64,000 nt of DNA, from NCBI RefSeq assembly GCF_030317115.1, contig NZ_JASZYF010000005.1, positions 1 to 64,000 of the forward strand, read 5' to 3'. The stretch is from Variovorax gracilis (lineage in GTDB: Bacteria; Pseudomonadota; Gammaproteobacteria; Burkholderiales; Burkholderiaceae_C). Each line of letters starts with the position of its first letter. The stretch's first letter is position 1. Shown piece after piece: positions 1-7,612 of this stretch. Under the pieces are notes generated by a model that had not been told where the DNA came from, searched no databases, and saw only the letters and a list, made by a program, of their open reading frames with translations. Made by a program: the position numbers and the translations under genes.

Positions 1-63
1 TGATGGTCTTTCAGATGAATGGGGTTGAGCAGCTTGGGGTCGACGAGGGCGGGAGGAACGGCC

Positions 64-831
64 TCAGCCGTTCATCGTCAGGCCGCCCGAGACGCTGAGC
101 ACCTGGCCGGTGATGAAGCCTGCGTCGTCGCCGGCAAAGAAAAGGATCGCGCCCGGCAGGTCGTCGGGCTGGCCGATGCGCCCGAGCGGAATGGAGCGCG
201 TGAAGGCTTCCATCAGCTTCTCTGGGTTGCCGGCGCCTTCCTTGTAGTCGGCGAAGAGCGCCGTGTCGGTGGGCCCGGGGCACACCACGTTGACCGTGAT
301 GCCGTGGCGCGCATGCTCGCGGGCGATGGTCTTGGAGAAGGCCACCAGGCCGCCCTTGCATGCCGCGTATACCGCTTCGCCCGAGGAGCCGACCCGCGCC
401 GCATCCGACGCGATGTTGACGATGCGCCCGGCCTTGCGCGCGGCCATCCCGGGCAGCACCGCGTGGTGCATGTGCAGGGCGCCGGTCAGGTTGACCGCGA
501 TCAGCTTGTCCCACTGCGCGGGCTCGGTCTTGGTGAAGGGCTTGAACACGTCCCAGCCGGCGTTGTTGACCAGCACGTCGATGAGGCCGAGGCTTCGCTG
601 CACGGCCTCGACGGCGGTGTCGACGCTGGCGCGGTCGGTGATGTCGCAGCGGAAGGCCTGCGCCTGGCCGCCCGTATCGCGGATGTGCGCGGCGACTTTC
701 TCGGCGGCGTCCACGTTCATGTCGAACACGGCCACCTTCGCGCCTTCTCCTGCGAAGCGGCGGCATGTCGCGCCGCCGATCCCGCCGCCACCGCCGGTGA
801 CCACCACTGTCTTGCCTTCGAATCTTTGCAT
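64..831 (-). CDS. badH: SDR dehydrogenase, BadH-like (2-hydroxycyclohexanecarboxyl-CoA dehydrogenase)
   Basis: A 255-residue short-chain dehydrogenase. The N-terminal glycine-rich NAD site reads TGGGGGIGG, followed by NNAG (about 90) and the catalytic Ser...YxxxK (YAACK, about 155). The stretch NIASDAARVGSSGEAVYAAC and the C-terminus VSGGLTMNG are as I remember them from BadH, which oxidises 2-hydroxycyclohexanecarboxyl-CoA in alicyclic-acid degradation. I chose the ATG at 831 because GGAG lies 6 bases upstream; the ATG at 843 has no ribosome binding site. It is divergent from a MarR gene, as badH is near badR in Rhodopseudomonas. No start codon for a further gene is visible in bases 1-63. 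The family call is strong and the exact substrate is inferred. Confidence 0.8.
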   Translation of the reverse strand: MQRFEGKTVVVTGGGGGIGGATCRRFAGEGAKVAVFDMNVDAAEKVAAHIRDTGGQAQAFRCDITDRASVDTAVEAVQRSLGLIDVLVNNAGWDVFKPFTKTEPAQWDKLIAVNLTGALHMHHAVLPGMAARKAGRIVNIASDAARVGSSGEAVYAACKGGLVAFSKTIAREHARHGITVNVVCPGPTDTALFADYKEGAGNPEKLMEAFTRSIPLGRIGQPDDLPGAILFFAGDDAGFITGQVLSVSGGLTMNG

Positions 832-904
832 GAGGTTCTCCATATCAGGTTTCGAGCTTGCTATCGTCTGGACACTGCGGCCTCGAAAAGCACCGCCAAT
901 GCGT

Positions 905-914
905 CAATATATTG
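905..914. promoter_or_regulatory. Candidate MarR operator (perfect 10-bp palindrome)
   Basis: CAATATATTG is a perfect palindrome in the AT-rich divergent region between the BadH-like gene (start 831) and the MarR gene (start 971). MarR dimers typically bind short palindromes in such a position and repress both genes. The site is seen; binding is inference. Confidence 0.4.
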
Positions 915-970
915 TCATATTCTACGGTGTCCGCCAATCTGCGTGTACGGCAATCCTGATGAGAAAAACC

Positions 971-1480
971 ATGGTTATCCCTAATGAAAGTAGCGAAACA
1001 GCCCGTATGGAACTGGCCAATCGCGTGTTCTTCCGCCTGTATCAATGTGCCAATATGTTGCACAAAACAGGGACGCGCGCCGTCGAAGCCGAGGGGCTGA
1101 CCACGCAGCAATGGGCCGTCCTCGGGGCGCTGTCGAGACCGACCGCGGAAGGCGGCATGAGCGTGGGCGACCTGGCCCGCTACCTGAAAGTGAGCCGGCA
1201 GAACCTCTCCGGGCTTCTCAGCCGGATGGAACGCGACGGCCATGTGAGTACGGCGCCCGATGGGCGCGACCGGCGCTCGCGGCTGGTGACGATGACCGCG
1301 TCGGGCCGGAAGGTGTGGCTGGTCGAGGCGCAGCCCAAGATCTACGCCTACTACGACCAGGTCCTCGACGGCTTTTCAGTCAATGACGTGACGCACACGC
1401 TTCACTACCTGCTCAAGATCCTGGAGAACATGCAGCGGGTGGACGACGCGCAGGGAGACGGAGCGCCGCTGGACGAGTAG
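971..1480 (+). CDS. MarR-family transcriptional regulator
   Basis: A 169-residue winged-helix regulator. After an N-terminal dimerisation helix come the helix-turn-helix (GDLARYLKVSRQNLSGLLSR, about 75-95) and the wing with the MarR signature DGRDRRSRLVTMTASG. Start choice: ATG 971 follows a weak GATGAG, ATG 959 is in frame just upstream, and ATG 1007 (MELANRVFFR) is a shorter alternative. The gene is transcribed away from the BadH-like dehydrogenase, so it probably represses that gene and itself until a CoA thioester or aromatic acid binds, by analogy with BadR. The analogy rests on context, not on a ligand-site match. Confidence 0.85.
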   Translation: MVIPNESSETARMELANRVFFRLYQCANMLHKTGTRAVEAEGLTTQQWAVLGALSRPTAEGGMSVGDLARYLKVSRQNLSGLLSRMERDGHVSTAPDGRDRRSRLVTMTASGRKVWLVEAQPKIYAYYDQVLDGFSVNDVTHTLHYLLKILENMQRVDDAQGDGAPLDE

Positions 1481-1520
1481 CACCCGTCGGCCGGCAGCGC
1501 CCGGCTAAGCTCCACCCACC

Positions 1521-2054
1521 ATGACCACCATTCAGTTCAGGCGCCGACTCATCGTCATCATCCTGTTGTGCGTCGCCGTCGGAGGCGCCGTCATGCGGCA
1601 CTTCGCGGCGCCCGGGTCGACGCTGCGCGACATCGGCACGCTGCTGATGCTGCTGTGGGTGCCGATCATCGGCAACGTCATTTCCTGGCTCATCGCGCGG
1701 ATGCGGCGGCCGGCCGCGCCGACGCCCTCGCCTTTCGACGAAAGAGTCGCCTTCGAAGCGCATGCGCTCGTCGAACTCACACTGCGCCAGCCGAAGCTGC
1801 CCTCCCACGACACGCCGATCGCCGAAGGCGAGCACCGCTGCGCTCTCGTGGTCGACAACGAAGCCTTCTCCGCCAGGTGGTGGGTGCGTCCCGGCGAAGC
1901 CTTTCGCCGCGGCACGGCTCAGACACTCGAAGTCGAATTCCTGGCGCCGGCACTGGCGCTGCCTCGATTTCCGGCCGACACCGCGTTCCGGATGCTGGTC
2001 GGCGAGTCATTCATCGGCGATGGCCGCGTGCTCCAGTTGATCGAACCGGCCTGA
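1521..2054 (+). CDS. Hypothetical membrane protein
   Basis: 177 residues that I do not recognise. Two hydrophobic segments lie at the N-terminus (about 9-26 and 38-58), with basic residues before the first, and are followed by a soluble domain of about 115 residues rich in beta-type sequence. The predicted layout is a short two-helix anchor with both ends in the cytoplasm. It is monocistronic between the MarR gene and the convergent DsbA-like gene. Codon use matches the neighbours, which supports real coding. Function unknown. Confidence 0.6.
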   Translation: MTTIQFRRRLIVIILLCVAVGGAVMRHFAAPGSTLRDIGTLLMLLWVPIIGNVISWLIARMRRPAAPTPSPFDERVAFEAHALVELTLRQPKLPSHDTPIAEGEHRCALVVDNEAFSARWWVRPGEAFRRGTAQTLEVEFLAPALALPRFPADTAFRMLVGESFIGDGRVLQLIEPA

Positions 2055-2070
2055 GGCCGGTCATTGGTCG

Positions 2071-2625
2071 CTACGCCGAGGGGGCAAGCAAGGCCTTGTC
2101 GATCGCCTCGTGCAGATGCTGCAGCCCGAACGAAACGTCGGTGGCACTGCCGTTGACATAGAACGCCGGCGTCGAGCGCACGCCCACGCGGCGGCCGCTG
2201 TCGACCTGCTCCTGCACGCGCTGCAGGTAGACGCGGTCTTCGATCTCGTTGCGAAACCGGGAGAGGTCCAGGCCGAGTTGCTCGGCATATCCGAACAGGT
2301 GCGGTTCGTCGAGATGCTGCTGATGGGCAAACAGAAGGTCGTGGTAAGGCCAGAACTTGTGTTGCGCCGCCGCCGCCTCGGACGCTTCCGCTGCCAATTC
2401 CGCATGCGGATGGACTTCACGCAAGGGGAAGTGGCGGAATACGTAGCACACCTTGTCGCCGAAGTGCGCCAGGACGATCTTCACCGCCGGATGCGCCTGC
2501 CGGCACGATGGGCATTCGAAGTCGCCGTACTCGACCACGGTGACCGGCGACATACCCGATCCCACGATGTGGTCAGTGCGCGTGTCGGGCAAGAGGAGCG
2601 GACTCGGCGCTGTGCGGGCGTTCAT
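2071..2625 (-). CDS. DsbA-family thiol oxidoreductase
   Basis: 184 residues with a thioredoxin fold of the DsbA group. The active site is CPSC in GDFECPSCRQAH (about 35-46), and the cis-proline loop is VRSTPAFYVNG (about 150-160), both needed for disulfide exchange. The helical insertion lies between them. There is no signal peptide: the N-terminus MNARTAPSPLLLPDTRTDH is not hydrophobic, so it probably acts in the cytoplasm, like the DsbA-type domains attached to some NhaA antiporters, and not as periplasmic DsbA. Its substrate is unknown. It is convergent with the upstream membrane protein gene. Confidence 0.85.
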   Translation of the reverse strand: MNARTAPSPLLLPDTRTDHIVGSGMSPVTVVEYGDFECPSCRQAHPAVKIVLAHFGDKVCYVFRHFPLREVHPHAELAAEASEAAAAQHKFWPYHDLLFAHQQHLDEPHLFGYAEQLGLDLSRFRNEIEDRVYLQRVQEQVDSGRRVGVRSTPAFYVNGSATDVSFGLQHLHEAIDKALLAPSA

Positions 2626-3069
2626 GATCTTCGGCCTGCGTGAAAGAAGAACAGGCCGTCAGTATCGACCAATGGCGCAAATAGCCAAGGCCGCTACCAC
2701 TCACCATGAATGGGCAATGGCGAGCGAACTCGTCGACCGGGAAGCGGCTGCATTGCGCCGAAGCGCGCGAACTGAAACATAGCCGTGATGCGCACGGCGT
2801 GCGATGGCATGGGCCGACGCGGGCGCGATGCCCCAGGACTTGGCGGTCACGCCGATCACGCGCTGGGCCTGGTGAAGCGATTGGGAAAGCAAGCTCATGG
2901 TTCGTATCTTGGCGGGCATATCGATGTCGATGAACCCCGCATTCTGGGCAACGCACATGACAAGACAACGAAGCAATCTTCAGTTCGATATAGCCGGATC
3001 GAACAAGGCCGGCGACGGGCGGGGCCACCCGGCCGGTCTTCGACGGAAGCCTGCTGGCGCCGAACGCGC
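2626..3069. other. Intergenic stretch with no confident gene
   Basis: About 440 bases between the DsbA-like gene and the cyclase stop. A minus-strand reading frame at 2701-2898 could encode 65 residues (MSLLSQSLHQAQRVIG...), but it has no ribosome binding site, ends in low-complexity Arg/Ala/Ser, and is not recognised. A perfect 7-bp inverted repeat, GTTCGAT...ATCGAAC (2983-3004, 8-base loop), lies just downstream of the cyclase gene. It may be a transcript-end hairpin but lacks a T-tract. Confidence 0.4.
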
Positions 3070-4026
3070 TCAGCGAACGTCGCGACGAGCCAGCAGCACG
3101 TTGCCGCCGGTCGTGTTGAACGAGATGGTCGGCGCGCTGAAATCGCTCAGCGGTGCGCCCAAGCCGATCTCGCCGCTGCCGTGCAGCACGCACTCGTCGC
3201 GCCTGAGCGCGATTTCGCCGCTGGCACCAGCGGTGCCGTGGAACCGGACCCAGGTGCCATAGGTGCTGACATCGACCAGCACGCAACTGCCGTGACGCGC
3301 CTCGATGCGCGCGTGCAGGCGCGACACCCGCGGATCGTTGACGACGAATTGCGCCTCGTCGACCCGCCCCAGGTGAATGGGCAACTCGGCGGCGCGGAAC
3401 ATCGAGCGCACGTCGAGCCATGCCAGCTCGATCTGCCCGAAGGATGAATCCGCGCCGCGCGCCGGCTGGATCAGCGCGGCAGGCATCGTCAGGAATTCGG
3501 AAACCTCGTCCTGCCAGTCGACCCTGTGGACGACGGGCATCTCGACCTTGCCGCGGATATTGATGGGTCCCAGGTTGCGATGGCGCACTTCGCCTTCGTG
3601 CAATTGCTCGATGACGGATTCGGTCGCCCAGATCTGGCCGGGACCGGCCAGGTCGCTGAGCCGCGATGCCAGGTTGACCGCGTCGCCGTAGCAGTCGCCG
3701 TCGACCTCGACGACTTCACCGCTGGCGACGCCGATCTGGAGTTCCATCCGCAAGGGCGCCGGCCAGGTCTGCAGCCGCTTCTGGTGGTTGCGCTGCATTT
3801 CCAGCACGGCCCGGGTCGCGTTCACGCCATTGGCGAAGATGGCAAAGACGCCATCGCCCAGCGATTTCACGACACGGCCGCCATGGGATTCGCACACGCC
3901 GCCGATCCACTGGGTCAGGCGCGTCACCGTTTCGGTCGCACGGGCATTCCCCATGGCCTCGAAAACCCTGGTGCTCCCCGTCAAGTCAGCAAATACGACA
4001 GTGGAAATGGCGCCCATGTTGTGCAA
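3070..4026 (-). CDS. Class III adenylate/guanylate cyclase with C-terminal FHA domain
   Basis: 318 residues in two domains. The N-terminal class III cyclase domain carries both metal-binding aspartates (FADLTGST, D14; KSLGDGVF, D58) and the transition-state region GDAVNLASRL (about 113-122). The C-terminal FHA domain (about 215-300) shows GR, SRLHA and the STYGTWV loop, which bind phosphothreonine. It should make cAMP (or cGMP) under control of a phosphoprotein partner. No transmembrane segment is seen, so it is cytosolic. M4 (4017) is an alternative start. There are no co-transcribed neighbours. The nucleotide product is not settled by what I can see. Confidence 0.88.
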   Translation of the reverse strand: MHNMGAISTVVFADLTGSTRVFEAMGNARATETVTRLTQWIGGVCESHGGRVVKSLGDGVFAIFANGVNATRAVLEMQRNHQKRLQTWPAPLRMELQIGVASGEVVEVDGDCYGDAVNLASRLSDLAGPGQIWATESVIEQLHEGEVRHRNLGPINIRGKVEMPVVHRVDWQDEVSEFLTMPAALIQPARGADSSFGQIELAWLDVRSMFRAAELPIHLGRVDEAQFVVNDPRVSRLHARIEARHGSCVLVDVSTYGTWVRFHGTAGASGEIALRRDECVLHGSGEIGLGAPLSDFSAPTISFNTTGGNVLLARRDVR

Positions 4027-4320
4027 TTTTTGGTAGCTCTCGCTGCTCGATTATGGCAAAGCAGCGCCGGAACCCTGTCTCAAACGCTCAAATCGCGCAC
4101 GATGTGGACAAAGCTGTTGCTTTTTCATTTCGTCACAGCAGGAACACCAAGTTTCATTTTTAAAAGTAACACTTAGGTATCAGTTCTTCCACCGATACTC
4201 GAACTGATTCGTGAAGTATGTTGTTTTTAAACATGAATAATTGTTTCCACGCTTGTGCCGCAAGGAACGCAGCCTTAACGTAGCGGCCATCAAGGCTTTC
4301 GGCAACACGCCTTTATCTCC
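4027..4320. other. AT-rich intergenic region
   Basis: The segment about 4,110-4,260 is strikingly AT-rich for this genome, with runs such as ttttaaaag and the near-palindrome TGTTTTTAAACA (4222-4233). No coding frame is convincing. It separates the cyclase (minus) from a small plus-strand gene and probably holds promoters or a transfer scar. I cannot assign a function. Confidence 0.4.
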
Positions 4321-4653
4321 ATGGTGTCCCTTCGCAGGCTCTTCCGCTTTCTGTCCCTTCCCGGGCTCGGCTTTCGCCGTTCCGCGGATCGTCAGATGGG
4401 CCAGATCCGTACCGCCATGTTGTCGCTGTTGCAGGTTCACGGCGGGCACTCGATCCAGCGGGTAGCGCAACGCGTCCGCTTCGCAGGCGACCTCGAAGCA
4501 CTCTGGTATCTGCGTCAGGATGTGCTGACTGCGCTCAGCGCCGTCGACGGCGAAGTGGCCGCACGGCGCCAGATGCGCCAGATCAACCGCCTGTTCAAGG
4601 GCGGACTGCCCGGCACGATGGGTCCGAGAACCCACCAGCGCATCATCACCTGA
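4321..4653 (+). CDS. Small conserved-looking hypothetical protein
   Basis: 110 residues from ATG 4321, or 85 from ATG 4396 (MGQIRTAMLSLLQ). Neither start has a clear ribosome binding site. The segment ALWYLRQDVLTALSAVDGE and the basic helix RRQMRQINRLFKG look like a genuine helical soluble protein, and the codon pattern is that of a coding strand. It is convergent with ldcA. I do not recognise a domain, and an unrelated reading is possible. Confidence 0.5.
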   Translation: MVSLRRLFRFLSLPGLGFRRSADRQMGQIRTAMLSLLQVHGGHSIQRVAQRVRFAGDLEALWYLRQDVLTALSAVDGEVAARRQMRQINRLFKGGLPGTMGPRTHQRIIT

Positions 4654-4694
4654 GTTGGCGCGCGGCCCTCGCGGCCACTCGCCGGTTGGCACGC

Positions 4695-5624
4695 TCAATG
4701 GGCGTGCCGATGTCCCCACACCATGAAGACGTCGCGACCATCGGCCGCCAGCTCGACCTTGGCGCCGACCGGCAGGAGCACCTTCGTCGGCACGTGACCG
4801 AAAGGCAGCCCGGTGAGGACCGGCGGCTTGATCAGTGCGCGCAGGCGCGCCGTGACGGTTTGCATGCTGAAGCCACGGTCGTGCGGCACCTTCTTCGCGC
4901 CGGTAAAGGACCCGAGGATCACGGCCTTCTGACGTCCCAGCACACCCGCTTGGCGCAACTGGTCGAGCATGCGCTCGACACGGTAGGGATGCTCGTTGAC
5001 GTCCTCCAGGAACAGCACGCCCTTGTCGATCGCCGGGAAGTAAGGCGTGCCGAGCAGGCTGGTCAGCACGCACAGATTGCCGCCCCACAGCACGGCATCG
5101 TGGATGCTGCGCAGCTTCGGCAGATCGGCGCTGTCGCGTGCCGGCATCCGCCAGCCAGTGCCCTCGCCCTGCCCGCTCAGCAGATCGTCGAAGCAGGCTT
5201 CCATGATGTCGTCGGCGCCGGCCTCGGCGCCGAAGTCCTCGCCGACCGCGGGGCCGGCCCAGGTCACGGCGCCGGTCTTGGCCAGCAACGCGCTCTGGAA
5301 GGCGGTGAAGTCGCTGAGTCCGATGAACTCGGTGCCTTGGTGGATGGCCTTGGCCACGGCCTTGTACGGAATAGCGTCGAGGATGCGCGTAAGGCCGTAG
5401 CCGCCGCGCGAGATGAGTGCCACGTTCGCGCCGCTGGCTGCTGCGCGCGAGATGGCAGCCAACCGCGTGGCGTCGTCGCCCGCGAAACGCTGGTGTGTTG
5501 CAAGAGCCGCTTCGTCGATCTCGACTTCATGCCCGAGCGCCTGGAGCCGTTTGACGCCACGCTTGAAGGCGGCCTTGTCGCGCACGGCGCTGGAGGGCGA
5601 ATAGATGTAGATGTGTTTTTTCAC
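4695..5624 (-). CDS. ldcA: LD-carboxypeptidase (muramoyltetrapeptide carboxypeptidase, family S66)
   Basis: 309 residues, normal length for family S66. It removes the terminal D-alanine from murein tetrapeptides during cytoplasmic recycling. The expected catalytic triad is present: Ser104 in GLSDFTAF, Glu207 in FLEDVNEHPYR and His277 in GLPFGHVPTK. There is no signal peptide, consistent with cytosolic recycling. Its ATG overlaps the stop of the upstream TadA-hydrolase gene by 4 bases (ATGA), so the two are translationally coupled. It is the last gene of a four-gene run. Confidence 0.92.
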   Translation of the reverse strand: MKKHIYIYSPSSAVRDKAAFKRGVKRLQALGHEVEIDEAALATHQRFAGDDATRLAAISRAAASGANVALISRGGYGLTRILDAIPYKAVAKAIHQGTEFIGLSDFTAFQSALLAKTGAVTWAGPAVGEDFGAEAGADDIMEACFDDLLSGQGEGTGWRMPARDSADLPKLRSIHDAVLWGGNLCVLTSLLGTPYFPAIDKGVLFLEDVNEHPYRVERMLDQLRQAGVLGRQKAVILGSFTGAKKVPHDRGFSMQTVTARLRALIKPPVLTGLPFGHVPTKVLLPVGAKVELAADGRDVFMVWGHRHAH

Positions 5625-6697
5625 GGGGCGAAGTATCCCATTGCGTCCCTGGCCAACCGGGCCGCCTGCGCGGCCGTGGGGCCGGAGACCCGCTTTGGAA
5701 CAGGCCCCAGCGCGCGCAAGGCGGCCTCGTAGCCCCGATCGGGAAAGGGTGCGCGCCAGGCATCGGATGCGGATTCACCGCCGTCCGGCGCGACCATGAC
5801 CAGAGGAAACCGTTCGGGCGCAGCCTCGGCCAGAAGCGACGCCAGTCCGGATGCATTCGCACTGTGTACCAGCGCGAGCGCCCCCGGCTGCAGGCGATCG
5901 AGCCACTCGATCAGCACGTCCCGATGCCACGCGAGTCGATGCACGGCTTCGCGCTTGGGCTTGTCGCTTTGCCCGAAGCCGATCAGGTCGGGCGCCAGCA
6001 CATGCAGGCCCTGCACGACCGCGAGGTGCCTGAACAGGTAGCACCATTCCCCGGGCCCATGCAGGCACAGGCAGGCGAATGCCGCGTCCTGCGGCCCCTC
6101 GTCCAGATAGTGCATGCGCAAGCCTTGCAGGCTTGGCAGGTCGCTCACGTAGTGCGGCGCAAACGCGTAGTCGGCCAGCGTGCTGAAGCGATCCGCCGGC
6201 GTGCGCAACGCGTCGTCGCGCAAGGGCTCGGCCGTCTCGCGCGCCGCGCTGCGACGGTCGCGGAAGAAGTTCTGCAGGGGTGCCTGGCAATCGGCTGCCA
6301 GAACGCCGCCCTGCACTCGCGTGTGATGGTTCAACTGCGGCTGGCCGAGCACATCGATCACCGATCCCGCCGCGCCGGTCTTCGGGTCCGCAGCGCCGAA
6401 CACCACGCGGGCGAGCCGCGCGTGCAGCATGGCGCCCGCACACATGGCGCAGGGCTCGAGTGTCACGAACAGTTCGCAGCCATCGAGACGGTAGTTGCCC
6501 AGCGCGGCACCCGCCGCCCGAAGCGCGTTGATCTCGGCATGCGCGCTCGGGTCGTGCAGCGCGACAGGAGCATTGCGGCCGCTGGCGATCAACACGCCAT
6601 CCTTCACCAGCACGGCGCCGACAGGCACTTCACCGGCATCGGCTGCCTGCCTCGCCTCGGCCAGCGCGAGGCCCATCCAGTGCTCGTCAGTTGGCAT
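5621..6697 (-). CDS. tadA: tRNA adenosine(34) deaminase TadA fused to a truncated alpha/beta-hydrolase
   Basis: 358 residues. Residues 1-155 are TadA, which makes inosine-34 in tRNA-Arg: zinc and catalytic residues are in HAE (53-55) and PCAMC (82-86). Residues about 165-358 resemble a dehalogenase-type alpha/beta-hydrolase: oxyanion loop LHGPGEWC (212-219), APDLIGFGQSDKP, and the nucleophile region LVHSANASG (Ser279). The two glycines of G-x-S-x-G are absent, and the sequence ends about 80 residues after the elbow, where the acid and histidine would normally follow, so hydrolase activity is doubtful. Start ATG 6697 begins the TadA core and overlaps the upstream small gene by 11 bases. Confidence 0.88.
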   Translation of the reverse strand: MPTDEHWMGLALAEARQAADAGEVPVGAVLVKDGVLIASGRNAPVALHDPSAHAEINALRAAGAALGNYRLDGCELFVTLEPCAMCAGAMLHARLARVVFGAADPKTGAAGSVIDVLGQPQLNHHTRVQGGVLAADCQAPLQNFFRDRRSAARETAEPLRDDALRTPADRFSTLADYAFAPHYVSDLPSLQGLRMHYLDEGPQDAAFACLCLHGPGEWCYLFRHLAVVQGLHVLAPDLIGFGQSDKPKREAVHRLAWHRDVLIEWLDRLQPGALALVHSANASGLASLLAEAAPERFPLVMVAPDGGESASDAWRAPFPDRGYEAALRALGPVPKRVSGPTAAQAARLARDAMGYFAP

Positions 6698-6917
6698 CGT
6701 TGGCGGGACGTCGCTGCTGCATCGCGGCGTCGAGCGACTGCTTGAATTGCTGCTGAATCTGCTGGCTTTGTGCGCGGGCATCGCCGGCTGGCGCGTCGCC
6801 GGCCGGTGCCGGGCCGGTCGACAGAGCGGGCGCGGCCATGCCGCCGAGTTGCTTCTTGACCAGCAAGCCGACGATGGCGAGCGCCAGAACGAGACCGATC
6901 AATCCGATGACACGCAC
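6687..6917 (-). CDS. Small single-pass membrane protein
   Basis: 76 residues from a GTG at 6917. One strong transmembrane segment (VIGLIGLVLALAIVGLLVKK, 3-22) is followed by a Gly/Pro/Ala linker and a Gln-rich polar tail. The GTG lies 1 base from the stop of the upstream FMN-binding gene, and the 3' end overlaps tadA by 11 bases, so translation is coupled on both sides. This tight packing is the main evidence that it is real. Function unknown. Confidence 0.7.
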   Translation of the reverse strand: MRVIGLIGLVLALAIVGLLVKKQLGGMAAPALSTGPAPAGDAPAGDARAQSQQIQQQFKQSLDAAMQQRRPANDAN

Positions 6918-6918
6918 C

Positions 6919-7566
6919 TCAGCTCTCCGTCGCTTGCGCCGCGCTGGCGACGTCCATGCCCAGTCGCCCCATCCAAGCGGCCAGCGCCTGTTCGTCGGGC
7001 GATCCGACGCTGTATTGCGCATGCATGGCGGCGTGCGCCTCCTTGCGGTGCTGGTTGAGCTTGAGCTTGCATTGCAGCGCCGCGACGCGCAGTTCGAAGC
7101 CGACGATGCCGTTGAGCATCTTGAGCTGGAACTCCTCACCGAGATCGCGCCATTGCTGCGCGTAGGCCGGTTCATGCTCGCCGATCAGGCGCTTGAGCAA
7201 CGCATCCTTCTCGGCGGGCGTTTCGATCAGCCGGGCTTCGACCGTGCAATTCACCGCGAGGTAGTTCCACGTGGGAACGCGCGCCACATCGGGGTAGACC
7301 GAAGGCGACATGTAGGCATGCGGGCCGAGAAAGCTCACGACCGCCGTGGGCCGAGCCCGCAGGTAGCGCCAGTGCGCATTGGGCTTGGCGCAGTGGCCCA
7401 GCAGCGCGAAGCCGTCCTCCCCGCGATCGTCCAGCACCAGCGGCAGGTGCGTGATGTAGGGCAGTCCGTCGTCGTCGTTCGAGATCAGCGTCGCGAAGGG
7501 ATGCGCGCGCATCAGCTCCGCGGCGATCGCACGGTCCTTGGAGTTGAACTGGGGCGGTGTGTACAT
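6919..7566 (-). CDS. FMN-binding negative transcriptional regulator, PaiB-like
   Basis: 215 residues of the PaiB/FMN-binding split-barrel family, which starts with MYTPPQF as here. Conserved features are HPFATLISN, LPYITHLPL, GHCAKPNAHW and the C-terminal KLNQHRKEAH. Family members bind FMN; PaiB in Bacillus represses sporulation and protease genes, but most homologues have no tested role. It is the first gene of the run that continues into the small membrane gene, tadA and ldcA, with gaps of 1 base or overlaps. Confidence 0.85.
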   Translation of the reverse strand: MYTPPQFNSKDRAIAAELMRAHPFATLISNDDDGLPYITHLPLVLDDRGEDGFALLGHCAKPNAHWRYLRARPTAVVSFLGPHAYMSPSVYPDVARVPTWNYLAVNCTVEARLIETPAEKDALLKRLIGEHEPAYAQQWRDLGEEFQLKMLNGIVGFELRVAALQCKLKLNQHRKEAHAAMHAQYSVGSPDEQALAAWMGRLGMDVASAAQATES

Positions 7567-7612
7567 GGGGCGAGTCCTGCGAAAAGGATCACCCGATTGT
7601 CCCCGAGCCGCC

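Noticed and set aside
2701-2976. 91-codon minus-strand frame beside the DsbA-like gene
   Set aside because: No ribosome binding site, Arg/Ala/Ser-rich end and no recognised family; kept only as a note in the intergenic entry.
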